A DNA stretch of 64,000 bases, taken from the NCBI RefSeq assembly GCF_006517815.1, contig NZ_CP041198.1, positions 992,001 to 1,056,000 of the forward strand, given 5' to 3'. The stretch is from Pseudarthrobacter sp. NIBRBAC000502770. GTDB lineage: Bacteria; Actinomycetota; Actinomycetes; Actinomycetales; Micrococcaceae. The stretch's first letter is position 1. Every line of letters begins with the position of its first letter. The notes beneath the pieces are model-generated. The model worked only from the letters and a program-made list of their open reading frames with translations, searched no databases and had not been told where the DNA came from. This document shows positions 41,676 to 50,103 of the stretch, piece by piece. Made by a program: the position numbers and the translations under genes.

Positions 41676-42378
41676 CGCCGGCACCGGCCTGCCGTCCGGG
41701 CTGACCATGGTGTGGAGCAGGCCGGTGGGATGGATCCTGGACCATCTGGTCTACCGGACCACCGTGACCGGCAGGACCAACGTGCCCACGGGCGGGCCGG
41801 TGATCTTCGCGGGCAACCACATCAGCTTCCTTGACGGGCCGGTGATGTTCGGCGCCGCGCCGCGGCCCATGCACATCCTCGTGAAGCAGGAGATGTTCAA
41901 GGGTTTGCTCGGCCGGGTGCTCACCGCTTCCGGGCAGCTGCCCGTGGACCGCCGCGGCGACCGTGCCGCGCTGCAGCGCTGCAAGGACGTGCTCGACGCC
42001 GGGCGTTGCGTTGGGATTCTCCCGGAAGGTACGCGGGGGAGCGGCGCAGCCTCGGACATCAACGGCGGAGTGGCGTGGCTGGCCCTGAATTCCGGAGCCC
42101 CCGTGGTGCCGGTCGCCATCCTGGGCACCCGGCAGGGCGATGAGCACCTTGACTTCGTTCCACGGCCCGGGCGCCGCTTCCACGTCAGCTTCGGAGCGGC
42201 CCTTACCCTGGCCCGCCGCGCCGGCGAAACCGGCCGTGCTTCAATGGACAGGGCCGCGCAGGACATCCGTGCAGCGCTGGCTGGGCACGTCCAGGACACC
42301 ATTCAACTCAGCGGGCAGCCCTTGCCGTCCGCTGGAGACCAAGACTTGACAGCAGTAGCCGGGGACGCCGGCAGATGA
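41668..42378 (+). CDS. 1-acyl-sn-glycerol-3-phosphate acyltransferase (PlsC-like)
   Basis: A 236-residue lysophospholipid acyltransferase. The catalytic HX4D box is HISFLD (His51, Asp56) and the substrate-binding motif is [10 protein letters not shown] at about residues 122-131. The start is a GTG inside the end of cmk (8-base overlap), and the stop overlaps a possible der start. No long hydrophobic segment is obvious, so it is probably peripherally attached to the membrane. It resembles the acyltransferase found between cmk and der in other actinobacteria. Confidence 0.88.
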   Translation: MTDAGTGLPSGLTMVWSRPVGWILDHLVYRTTVTGRTNVPTGGPVIFAGNHISFLDGPVMFGAAPRPMHILVKQEMFKGLLGRVLTASGQLPVDRRGDRAALQRCKDVLDAGRCVGILPEGTRGSGAASDINGGVAWLALNSGAPVVPVAILGTRQGDEHLDFVPRPGRRFHVSFGAALTLARRAGETGRASMDRAAQDIRAALAGHVQDTIQLSGQPLPSAGDQDLTAVAGDAGR

Positions 42379-42395
42379 CCCCTAAGGACAGTGCA

Positions 42396-43943
42396 ATGAG
42401 CGACACCACCCAGGCTACCGGCCACTCCGGCGCCGACGACGAATACACCCCCACCGGAACCGACCAGGTTGCAGAGCGCCTGGCGGCGATTGGGGACGAC
42501 GAGGCCGAGCTCCGCGCCGCCTCCCTCCGGGCCGGGCTGGAGGACTATGAGCTGGACGAGGACGACGCCGCCCTGCTGAGCGGTGAGTACGGCGACGAGG
42601 ACCTCGAAGGCCCCCTCAAGCTGGACCCCGTCCTGGCCATCATCGGCCGTCCCAACGTGGGCAAGTCCACGCTGGTGAACCGCATCCTGGGCCGCCGCGA
42701 AGCAGTGGTTGAGGATACCCCCGGCGTCACCCGCGACCGCGTGATGTACTCCGCGAACTGGAACGGACGCAACTTCACCCTGGTGGACACCGGGGGATGG
42801 GAACACGACGCCCGCGGCATCCACGCCAGGGTCGCGGAGCAGGCCGAGATGGCAGTGGAACTCGCTGACGCCGTGCTGTTCGTGGTGGACTCCGCTGTCG
42901 GCGCCACCGCCACGGACGAAGGCGTCATGAAGATGCTGCGCCGGAGCAAGAAGCCGGTCATCATGGTGGCGAACAAAGTGGACGACTTTGCCCAGGAAGC
43001 GGACAGCGCCGCGCTGTGGGGCCTTGGCTTCGGCGAGCCCTACCCGGTGTCGGCCCTGCACGGCCGCGGCGTGGCCGACCTCCTGGACCACGTTATGGAT
43101 GTCCTGCCCGAGTTCTCCACCGTTGAAGGCGTGGAACGCTCCGGCGGTCCGCGGCGCATCGCACTGATCGGCCGCCCGAACGTGGGCAAGTCCTCACTGC
43201 TGAACAAGCTCGCCGGATCCGAACGCGTGGTGGTGGACAACACCGCCGGCACCACCCGTGATCCCGTCGACGAATTCATCGAACTCGGCGGCCGCACCTG
43301 GCGCTTCGTGGACACCGCCGGCATCCGCCGCCGCCAGCACATGGCGCAGGGCGCGGACTACTACGCCTCCCTCCGGACGCAGGCCGCGCTCGAGAAGGCG
43401 GAAGTCGCCGTCGTGCTCCTTGCCGTCGACGAGGTCCTCAGTGAACAGGACGTCCGCATCCTCCAGCTGGCTATCGAATCCGGCCGCGCCCTCGTCCTGG
43501 CCTTCAACAAGTGGGACCTCCTGGACGACGAACGCCGCCGCTACCTGGAACGCGAGATCGAACAGGACCTGGCACATGTTGACTGGGCGCCGCGGGTCAA
43601 CATCTCCGCAAAGACGGGGTGGCACAAGGACCGCTTGGTCCCGGCCCTGGACCTTGCCCTGGAGAACTGGGACCGGCGTATTCCCACCGGCCGCCTCAAC
43701 GCCTTCCTGGGTGAGCTCGTTGCCGCTCACCCCCACCCGGTCCGTGGCGGCAAGCAGCCTCGCATCCTCTTCGGTACCCAGGCCTCCAGCCGCCCGCCGA
43801 AGTTCGTGCTCTTCACCACCGGATTCCTGGACCCGGGCTACCGCCGCTTCATCACCCGCCGCCTGCGGGAGACCTTCGGTTTCGAGGGCACGCCGATTGA
43901 GGTAAGCATGCGCGTCCGCGAGAAGCGTGGCCGCAAGCGTTAA
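42396..43943 (+). CDS. der: Ribosome biogenesis GTPase Der
   Basis: A 515-residue tandem GTPase for 50S assembly. The two G1 motifs are GRPNVGKS at residues 84-91 and again at about 253-260, each with DxxG (DTGGW, DTAGI) and NKxD (NKVDD, NKWDL) motifs, and a C-terminal KH-like domain ([16 protein letters not shown]). The first 75 residues are an acidic extension seen in actinobacterial Der. The ATG at 42396 has the SD AAGGA; an in-frame ATG at 42375 overlapping the previous stop is the alternative. Confidence 0.95.
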   Translation: MSDTTQATGHSGADDEYTPTGTDQVAERLAAIGDDEAELRAASLRAGLEDYELDEDDAALLSGEYGDEDLEGPLKLDPVLAIIGRPNVGKSTLVNRILGRREAVVEDTPGVTRDRVMYSANWNGRNFTLVDTGGWEHDARGIHARVAEQAEMAVELADAVLFVVDSAVGATATDEGVMKMLRRSKKPVIMVANKVDDFAQEADSAALWGLGFGEPYPVSALHGRGVADLLDHVMDVLPEFSTVEGVERSGGPRRIALIGRPNVGKSSLLNKLAGSERVVVDNTAGTTRDPVDEFIELGGRTWRFVDTAGIRRRQHMAQGADYYASLRTQAALEKAEVAVVLLAVDEVLSEQDVRILQLAIESGRALVLAFNKWDLLDDERRRYLEREIEQDLAHVDWAPRVNISAKTGWHKDRLVPALDLALENWDRRIPTGRLNAFLGELVAAHPHPVRGGKQPRILFGTQASSRPPKFVLFTTGFLDPGYRRFITRRLRETFGFEGTPIEVSMRVREKRGRKR

Positions 43944-44079
43944 TTGCGACACACCTTGGGGCTGATCACCGGAAAGTGTCACTGGCACCCCTTCGGATCG
44001 TGTAAGCTCTTCTAGGTGGTTCGGCCGGACTGCTGATGAAAACCTTCGGGTTGGGTTCAGCGGAGAACGGCGGAACCAG

Positions 44080-44156
<77 letters not shown>

Positions 44157-44158
44157 GA

Positions 44159-44203
44159 AAGCGGAAAGCGCCGGAGAATTTCTCCGGCGCTTTCCGCTTT
44201 TTT
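44159..44203 (+). terminator. Terminator of tRNA-Pro
   Basis: A 19-bp perfect stem (44159-44177 with 44181-44199) followed by a T-run, two bases after the tRNA. It may also end the convergent gene on the minus strand. Confidence 0.92.
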
Positions 44204-44205
44204 GG

Positions 44206-45813
44206 TCAGCCGAGGGCGGCGTCCAGGGTGACGAAGCCGTAGCCTGCAGCCCGGAGTTGGGAGATCAGCTGGGGGAGGGCCGCGGCGTCGAGCGTTGAGC
44301 CGTCATCCGGGTTGGAGCCGAGGTGCATCAGGACGATCTCACCGGGCTGCGCTGAAGCCATGACGCGCTGGACGATAAAGTCCGGGCCGCGCGTTCCGTT
44401 CATCGTGCCTTGCCAGCCGAGGGTGTCAACTGTCCATCGGATCGCTGCGTAGCCGTCGGCGTTAACGGCCGCGATCGTGCCGGAATTGCGGGCACCGAAC
44501 GGGAAGCGGAAGAACGGAAGCGGGTCACCTCCAGCGGCTTCGATGGTCCCCTGCGCGCTGCTGATCTCGGCTGCGATCCGGGCGTCGGTCAAGGTGGTGA
44601 AGTCCGGATGGGTCATGGAGTGGTTGCCGATCCTGTTTCCCGCGTTGTAGATAAGCGCCGGGTCGGAGGGGAACTGGCTGACCCAGTCTCCCGTGAGGAA
44701 GAACGTGCCGGGGACGCCGTTGGCTGCGAGGGTGGCAAGGATCGATCGGAGGCCGGCGTCGTTGGCGCCGGCGTCGAAGGTGAGCGCGACAACCTTCTGC
44801 GTAGTCGGAATGCGCTCGAGGTCTACGCCCAGGAGTGCCGCAGGGATAGTGGCATGGATGACCTCAATCCTGCTGCTGGCCTGGTGCCACAGGATCGAAC
44901 CGTGCTGGAAGTCGCTGCGGCGTCCGCCCGTGATGCCGTACTCGTCGCTGGTCGGGTAGCCGAGCCTGCTGTGCTCCCAACCAAGGGCCGCCCACTGCCC
45001 CCGGATGGCTCCATGCACCTCATGGGCTCCGGTGGCGGGGCTCCAAAAGATCGAGCCCCCGGCGAAGTGATTGAACCTGCCAACGCCGTCGGGGGTTCCG
45101 GTCTCGTCCGTGACGGGGAAGCCGAGGAAGCCGGCTGGGCCGCCGAGTTCTGCGTAGTGTCCGCCGATTGAGCCGTGTATTTCGTGGGCTCCGGTGGCGG
45201 GGCTCCAGTAGATGGACCCGCCGGCGAAGTTGTTGTAGCGGCCGGCGGCGCCGGGGGTTCCGGTTTCGTCGGTGCGGGGGAAGCCGAGGAAGCCGGCTGG
45301 GCCGCCGAGTTCTGCGTAGTGTCCGCCGATTGAGCCGTGTATTTCGTGGGCTCCGGTGGCGGGGCTCCAGTAGATGGACCCGCCGGCGAAGTTGTTGTAG
45401 CGGCCGGCGGCGCCGGGGGTTCCGGTTTCGTCGGTGCGGGGGAAGCCGAGGAAGCCGGCTGGGCCGCCGAGTTCTGCGTAGTGTCCGCCGATTGAGCCGT
45501 GTATTTCGTGGGCTCCGGTGCCGGGGCTCCAGTAGATCGTGCCGCCTGTATATCTCTGGGCGCGGCCCCCAGCGATATCGTACGGGCTGCCGACAGGCGT
45601 GCCGAGGAACGATGCGCCCCCGCCGAGCTGCTCATAGTGCTGGATGATGGCGTCGTCGCCAACCTGCAGGACCGCCATAGACGCCGGAACGCCTGGTTGC
45701 GAGGCTGCCGCTGACGCACTGGCCGCCGGCTGGCCCAGGGCCGCATCCCCGAGGGCACCGCCGAGGGCGATGGCCAAGGCCATTCCGAGGACGGCGGGTC
45801 GAGACCTGCGCAT
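44206..45813 (-). CDS. Secreted LGFP-repeat protein with NodB polysaccharide deacetylase domain
   Basis: A 535-residue exported protein. Residues 1-35 form a signal peptide (RR, a hydrophobic stretch to about residue 25, Ala-rich cleavage region). Residues about 50-330 contain five LGFP repeats of about 54 residues (HYAELGGPAGFLGFP-type), known to anchor proteins to the actinobacterial cell envelope. Residues about 335-535 are a NodB deacetylase: motif 1 is TFDAG (usually TFDDG), motif 2 NHSMTH with the two metal-binding His, motif 3 RFPFG, and LMHLG near the end. The second metal Asp of motif 1 is replaced by Ala, so the metal geometry is altered. Likely acts on peptidoglycan or a wall polymer. 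Monocistronic. Confidence 0.9.
   Translation of the reverse strand: MRRSRPAVLGMALAIALGGALGDAALGQPAASASAAASQPGVPASMAVLQVGDDAIIQHYEQLGGGASFLGTPVGSPYDIAGGRAQRYTGGTIYWSPGTGAHEIHGSIGGHYAELGGPAGFLGFPRTDETGTPGAAGRYNNFAGGSIYWSPATGAHEIHGSIGGHYAELGGPAGFLGFPRTDETGTPGAAGRYNNFAGGSIYWSPATGAHEIHGSIGGHYAELGGPAGFLGFPVTDETGTPDGVGRFNHFAGGSIFWSPATGAHEVHGAIRGQWAALGWEHSRLGYPTSDEYGITGGRRSDFQHGSILWHQASSRIEVIHATIPAALLGVDLERIPTTQKVVALTFDAGANDAGLRSILATLAANGVPGTFFLTGDWVSQFPSDPALIYNAGNRIGNHSMTHPDFTTLTDARIAAEISSAQGTIEAAGGDPLPFFRFPFGARNSGTIAAVNADGYAAIRWTVDTLGWQGTMNGTRGPDFIVQRVMASAQPGEIVLMHLGSNPDDGSTLDAAALPQLISQLRAAGYGFVTLDAALG
45110..45520 (-). repeat. Exact 162-bp direct repeats in the LGFP region
   Basis: Copies spanning 45151-45312 and 45313-45474 appear identical base for base, and the sequence continues identically into the start of a third copy. 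Each encodes 54 residues. Part of a further, more diverged copy lies at 45090-45150. Confidence 0.88.
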
Positions 45814-45910
45814 GGTTGCCCCTTCGTGTTGACCGAGACTTGCGAGCCTTGATCAAGACGCTACGCCCGGGGGGGGCGTGCCCGGGCAGGACCGGAAGTC
45901 CCGAATCTTC

Positions 45911-46780
45911 CTACTTCAGGAACTTCGACGTCCTCCGGTCAGCCAGGATCTTCCCCTTGGTCTGGCAGGTGGGGCAGTACTGCAGTGCGGTGTCCGCGAA
46001 CGACACCTCCCGGACAGTGTCGCCGCACACGGGGCAGGGCTGGCCGGCCCTGGCGTGCACCCGCATGTGGCTTCGTTTGACGTCCTTGAGATCCTTGGGC
46101 GGCTTGCCCGCAGCCTCCTTGAGGGCTTCGCCCAGGACGCTGTGGATGGCTTCGTACAGCACCTGCACGCTCTCCCGGTCGAGTGACTTCGCGATGGCGA
46201 ACGGTGAGATCCGGGCGGCGTGAAGGATCTCGTCGCTGTAGGCGTTGCCAATTCCCGCAATCACGCTCTGGCTGCGCAGGAGTCCCTTGATCTGCTGGGA
46301 ACTGCCGCCCAGGATCTCTGCCAGCATGTCGGCGTCGAACGCTTCCGTAAAAGGATCGGGACCCAGCGAGGCGATACCCGGTACCTCCTGCGGATCACGC
46401 ACCACGTAGACGGCCAGGCTCTTCTTGGTCCCCGCCTCCGTCAGATCCAGGCCGCGCGGTCCGTTGGGCCCTGAGAACGCGCACCGGACTGCGATGAGGC
46501 CCTTGCCCATTCGGAGCTGGCTGTCGGCGGGGGAGTCGGTGAAGCGCACCCAGCCCGCGCGCGCCAGGTGGAACACCAGGGAAATGCCGCCGGTATCGAT
46601 GCTGATGAACTTCCCAAAGCGCCGGACGCCGGAGACCGTGCGCCCTTCAAGGGCGTCGAAGGGCGGATCCGCCGTCTTGAGCACGGCGAAGGAGACGACC
46701 TGCAGTTTGGTGACCACGCAGCCCCGCAGCTGTTCGTCAAGGAACCCGGCGAGGCCGGCGACTTCAGGCAGTTCCGGCAT
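45911..46780 (-). CDS. Fpg/Nei-family DNA glycosylase
   Basis: A 289-residue bifunctional base-excision enzyme. The N-terminal MPELPEV provides Pro2 as nucleophile and Glu3; the conserved Lys is in RRFGKFISID. The helix-two-turn-helix region is IAGIGNAYSDEILHAA, and the C-terminal zinc finger has CPVCGD and CPTCQ followed by DRRTSKFLK. It removes oxidised bases; whether the preferred substrate is 8-oxoguanine (Fpg) or pyrimidines (Nei) cannot be told. It is divergent from gcvH, separated by 167 bases. Confidence 0.92.
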   Translation of the reverse strand: MPELPEVAGLAGFLDEQLRGCVVTKLQVVSFAVLKTADPPFDALEGRTVSGVRRFGKFISIDTGGISLVFHLARAGWVRFTDSPADSQLRMGKGLIAVRCAFSGPNGPRGLDLTEAGTKKSLAVYVVRDPQEVPGIASLGPDPFTEAFDADMLAEILGGSSQQIKGLLRSQSVIAGIGNAYSDEILHAARISPFAIAKSLDRESVQVLYEAIHSVLGEALKEAAGKPPKDLKDVKRSHMRVHARAGQPCPVCGDTVREVSFADTALQYCPTCQTKGKILADRRTSKFLK

Positions 46781-46876
46781 GGCCTACCTGCACTGTCCCA
46801 AGGATGCTGCACCGGTGCTTGCGCTCATGGCTCCCATCTTGTCAGAAACGCCGGTGCCGGCCCTGGCAGATGTGCC

Positions 46877-46882
46877 TATACT
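46877..46882 (+). promoter_or_regulatory. -10 hexamer TATACT upstream of gcvH
   Basis: TATACT is a near-consensus -10 about 65 bases before the gcvH ATG. No good -35 is found at 16-18 nt. Confidence 0.5.
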
Positions 46883-46947
46883 TTCAGCGGCGGCCCGATT
46901 TCCGGGCCCCTTGTGACATAGGCGCGTACACCGATGAAAGGCCTCCC

Positions 46948-47334
46948 ATGAGCAACATTCCCGAAGACCTGTCCTACACCGCCGAACACGAGTGGGTAAC
47001 CTCCCCGAATGCCGACGGCGTGGTCCGCGTGGGAATCACCGATTTTGCCCAGGACGCCCTTGGGGATGTCGTCTACGCCCAGATGCCAGAGGTTGGCACG
47101 AAGATTACGGCAAACGAAGTGGTGGGCGAGGTCGAGTCCACCAAGAGCGTCAGCGACATCTACGCCCCGGTTTCCGGTGAAGTTGTGGCCCGCAACGAGT
47201 CCCTGGACAGCGATTCGGCCCTGATCAACAGCGATCCCTACGGTGATGGCTGGCTCATCGAGATCAAACTGGCCGAAGCTGACGCCGTTGAGTCCCTGCT
47301 CAGTGCATCCGAGTACGAACAACAGGTAGGCTAA
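46948..47334 (+). CDS. gcvH: Glycine cleavage system H protein
   Basis: A 128-residue lipoyl-carrier protein that shuttles the methylamine group between the P, T and L proteins of glycine cleavage. The lipoylated Lys66 is in VESTKSVSD, and GWLIEIK marks the C-terminal half. The ATG at 46948 gives the normal length; the upstream frame lacks similarity. The gcvP and gcvT genes are not in the window. It is followed by garA and ftsR, the same order as in mycobacteria (Rv1826-Rv1828, from memory). Confidence 0.95.
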   Translation: MSNIPEDLSYTAEHEWVTSPNADGVVRVGITDFAQDALGDVVYAQMPEVGTKITANEVVGEVESTKSVSDIYAPVSGEVVARNESLDSDSALINSDPYGDGWLIEIKLAEADAVESLLSASEYEQQVG

Positions 47335-47491
47335 AGCTAACCGGTATTTCCGGTCCGGCCCCGCGTCGCGGGCACGGCGTCTCCGCACGTCAGAGCCCGG
47401 ATCGGGAGCCGGTGCCGGACCTGCCGGGCAGGGCCGGAGACTAACCGTTAGTTGCAGGTTCCATGCCCGCAACGTCTAAGAGGAGGAATCC

Positions 47492-47968
47492 ATGGCTGGC
47501 CACAGACACAACCCTGCCGATGGGGATTACGGCACGGGTGCGGCTAGGGCGTCGGAGACCACCTCGATCCACCTCACCCCCGTCACTGACGAACCCACCA
47601 TCACCCCGAGGCTCTCCTCCGACGAGCGCAACTCGGTGGAGGCCCTGCCTGCCGGCTCGGCGCTGCTGGTGGCCCACAGCGGCCCCAACGCCGGTGCCCG
47701 GTTCCTGCTGGATTCGGATGTCACTACTGCGGGCCGCCACCCGGATGCGGACATCTTCCTGGATGACGTCACGGTATCGCGGCGCCACGTGGAGTTCCGG
47801 CGCACCGCCCGCAGCTTCGAAGTGGTGGACAAGAACAGCCTCAATGGCACCTACGTCAACCACGACCGCGTGGACAGCGTGGAACTGAAGTCCGGCAGCG
47901 AAGTCCAGATCGGCAAGTTCCGCCTCACCTTCTATCTGAGCCCTGCCACGGCTGCAGGCCGCAGCTGA
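47492..47968 (+). CDS. garA: FHA-domain regulator GarA/OdhI
   Basis: A 158-residue phospho-switch protein. The N-terminal phosphorylation motif ETTS is at residues 22-25; in GarA and OdhI, kinases PknB or PknG phosphorylate one of these threonines. The FHA domain covers about residues 58-148, with GRHPDADI, VSRRHVEF and NSLNGTYVN supplying the phosphothreonine-binding residues. Unphosphorylated protein inhibits 2-oxoglutarate dehydrogenase and related enzymes, steering carbon and nitrogen flux. SD AGGAGG precedes the ATG. A PASTA kinase fragment lies at the window end, but a direct link is not shown. Confidence 0.93.
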   Translation: MAGHRHNPADGDYGTGAARASETTSIHLTPVTDEPTITPRLSSDERNSVEALPAGSALLVAHSGPNAGARFLLDSDVTTAGRHPDADIFLDDVTVSRRHVEFRRTARSFEVVDKNSLNGTYVNHDRVDSVELKSGSEVQIGKFRLTFYLSPATAAGRS

Positions 47969-47985
47969 ACCGGGGACCGCTGCCT

Positions 47986-48708
47986 GTGGCAATGGCACAA
48001 CCGGAACGCCGGGGCCCCCAGGTCCTGAACATTGGTGAGGTCCTCGCCCAGTTGAGCGCCGACTTCCCCGGCATGACCGCGTCGAAGATCAGGTTCCTTG
48101 AGGAAAAGGGACTGATCAACCCCCGCCGCACCCCTGCGGGCTACCGTCAGTACTCCGACGGCGATGTGGAGCGGCTGCGCTTCGTGCTGGCCCTGCAGCG
48201 GGACCAGTACCTGCCCCTGAAGGTCATCAAGGACTACCTTGACGCCATCGACAGGGGCGAGCGGCCGGAGAACCTCCCGCCCGGCGTCGTGGTTTCCCCC
48301 CGCATTGTTTCCGATGAACTGGCTGCCGAACTCCAGAACCGGGGCCGCAAACTGAGCGAGGAGCAGCTTCGCGCCGAGTCCGGTGCCAGCGTCCCCCTGC
48401 TGCAGTCGCTCCTGAGCTTCGGCCTCATCAGCCACAGCAACGGCCAGTTCGACGAGCATGCCCTGCAGGTTGCCCGCGCCTGCGTCCAGCTGGAAAGCCA
48501 CGGACTGGAACCCCGTCACCTCAGGCCCTTCCAGGCGGCAGCCGAACGGGAATTCGGCCTGGTGGAGCGTGCTGTCGCACCCCTCGCCTCCCGCAAGGAC
48601 TCGGCATCACAGGCACGCGCGGCTGAGGCGGCGCGCGAGATCAGCGATCTTTGCCTCACCTTGCACCGGGCCCTGGTGCAGGACCATATCTCACGCATGG
48701 ACATCTGA
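47986..48708 (+). CDS. ftsR: MerR-type cell-division regulator FtsR
   Basis: A 240-residue regulator with an N-terminal MerR helix-turn-helix: LNIGEVLAQLSADFPGMTASKIRFLEEKGL then RRTPAGYRQYSDGDVERL. The rest is helical, without metal-binding cysteines. The orthologue in Corynebacterium activates ftsZ (FtsR), and the M. tuberculosis gene at this place is Rv1828 (from memory). It starts with GTG at 47986 (or ATG at 47992), 18 bases after garA; its stop overlaps the next gene by TGATG. Confidence 0.88.
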   Translation: MAMAQPERRGPQVLNIGEVLAQLSADFPGMTASKIRFLEEKGLINPRRTPAGYRQYSDGDVERLRFVLALQRDQYLPLKVIKDYLDAIDRGERPENLPPGVVVSPRIVSDELAAELQNRGRKLSEEQLRAESGASVPLLQSLLSFGLISHSNGQFDEHALQVARACVQLESHGLEPRHLRPFQAAAEREFGLVERAVAPLASRKDSASQARAAEAAREISDLCLTLHRALVQDHISRMDI

Positions 48709-49211
48709 TGATCGAAGTCGAGATTGTTGGCGTTCGCATTGAACTGCCTTCCAACCAGCCCCTTGTCCTGCTCAAGGAGATGCACGGCGAACGCCACGTC
48801 CCGATCTGGATTGGCACGCCGGAAGCCAGTGCCATCGCCCTGGCCCAGCAGGGCGTGGTGCCGCCGAGGCCCATGACCCACGACCTCCTCGTGGACGTCG
48901 TGGAGTCGCTGGGCCACTCCGTGGTCAGCGTCAACATCGTCGCCGTGGAGGACAACATCTTCTATGGCCAGCTGCAGTTTGAAAATGGCACCACGGTGAG
49001 TTCCCGCGCCTCGGATGCGCTGGCGGTTGCCTTGCGGGCCAAGTGCCGGATCTGGTGCGCCGATTCCGTGATGGACGAGGCCGGGGTGCGCATTACGGAG
49101 CACGATGAGGGCGAAGACGCCGAGCCGGGTCCCACCGTCGATGAGGAGCGTGAACTGCGGCGCTTCCGGGAATTCCTGGATGACGTCGAACCCGAGGATT
49201 TCGACGGCTAA
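48708..49211 (+). CDS. Bifunctional nuclease family protein (DUF151)
   Basis: A 167-residue protein of the BFN/DUF151 family, conserved in actinobacteria and plants. The core is VEIVGVRIELPSNQPLVLLKE, PIWIGTPEASAIALAQQG and SRASDALAVALRAKCRIW. An acidic 35-residue tail follows. Nuclease activity has been described for plant members; the bacterial role is unclear. The start overlaps the ftsR stop (TGATG). It lies between two MerR-family genes, the arrangement found in mycobacteria (Rv1829). Confidence 0.85.
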   Translation: MIEVEIVGVRIELPSNQPLVLLKEMHGERHVPIWIGTPEASAIALAQQGVVPPRPMTHDLLVDVVESLGHSVVSVNIVAVEDNIFYGQLQFENGTTVSSRASDALAVALRAKCRIWCADSVMDEAGVRITEHDEGEDAEPGPTVDEERELRRFREFLDDVEPEDFDG

Positions 49212-49263
49212 GGTCACGTTAAGGTTAAAGTTGAGGCTGAAAGTTTCGACACGCCTCAACTAA

Positions 49264-49288
49264 GCCCCGAGGTCTTTGACCTCGGGGC
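49264..49288 (+). terminator. Hairpin after the DUF151 gene
   Basis: An 11-bp perfect stem (49264-49274 with 49278-49288, GCCCCGAGGTC and its complement), loop TTT, without a T-run. Confidence 0.55.
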
Positions 49289-49443
49289 CCGCCGGGCCTA
49301 ACGTCGAGGTATCAAGTTCCCTTGCTTACGGCAGCCGCGCAAGTCACACTGGAAAGTGCGCCCCGCGGAGAAATTACACCCATGGCCTTGCTGCCACGGC
49401 TGCTGTGCCAGTTCCGGGGGAGCGTACGACAAGGAGGATCCAG

Positions 49444-50037
49444 GTGAGTCCCAAAGGCGAAGCAGGCGGGCTTAAACAGCCCACGGCCGGTGTTGCTGTG
49501 CCCGTGAGCGGTGCACAGGGCCTCCTGTTCACCGAAGACCTGCCGGTACTGGATGAAGACGCCGGCTACCGGGGTCCCACCGCCTGCAAGGCCGCCGGTA
49601 TCACCTACCGCCAGCTGGACTACTGGGCGCGCACCGGCCTGGTCGAGCCTGCTGTCCGCGGCGCAGCAGGATCGGGGTCCCAGCGGCTTTACGGGTTCCG
49701 CGACATCCTGGTGCTCAAGGTGGTCAAACGGCTCCTGGACACCGGTGTCTCGCTGCAGCAGATCCGCACCGCCGTGGAACACCTGCGGGAACGTGGAGTT
49801 GAGGACCTGGCCCAGATCACGCTCATGAGCGACGGTGCCAGCGTCTACGAATGCACCTCAGCTGACGAGGTCATTGACCTGGTTCAAGGCGGCCAGGGCG
49901 TCTTCGGCATCGCCGTAGGACGTGTATGGCGCGAGGTCGAAGGAAGCCTTGCCTCGCTGCCCAGTGAGCACGCCGCCGAGCAGTCCTTTCCGGACGACGA
50001 ACTGAGTAAGCGGCGGGCAGCGCGGAAAATCAGCTGA
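49444..50037 (+). CDS. MerR-family transcriptional regulator
   Basis: A 197-residue regulator. The MerR helix-turn-helix is GPTACKAAGITYRQLDYWARTGLVEP (about residues 43-68) followed by QRLYGFRDILVLKVVKRLLDTGVSLQQIRTAVEHL. No cysteine-based sensor is seen. The GTG at 49444 is chosen because a strong SD (AAGGAGG) lies 7 nt upstream; an earlier in-frame start would overlap the terminator hairpin. The mycobacterial gene here is Rv1830 (from memory), linked to regrowth after dormancy. A hairpin shared with the convergent ParA-like gene ends it. Confidence 0.87.
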   Translation: MSPKGEAGGLKQPTAGVAVPVSGAQGLLFTEDLPVLDEDAGYRGPTACKAAGITYRQLDYWARTGLVEPAVRGAAGSGSQRLYGFRDILVLKVVKRLLDTGVSLQQIRTAVEHLRERGVEDLAQITLMSDGASVYECTSADEVIDLVQGGQGVFGIAVGRVWREVEGSLASLPSEHAAEQSFPDDELSKRRAARKIS

Positions 50038-50056
50038 CACAGAGTTCAAGAAGTAA

Positions 50057-50084
50057 GGGCCACCCTCCTGATGGAGGGTGGCCC
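50057..50084. terminator. Bidirectional terminator between merR and parA-like gene
   Basis: A 12-bp perfect stem GGGCCACCCTCC (50057-50068) with its complement (50073-50084), loop TGAT, between convergent genes. Confidence 0.85.
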
Positions 50085-50103
50085 CTACTCGTTGGACGTG
50101 TTC

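Noticed and set aside
46804..46947. Longer gcvH start giving 176 residues
   Set aside because: H proteins are about 125-130 residues; the extra part covers the promoter region and has no similarity.
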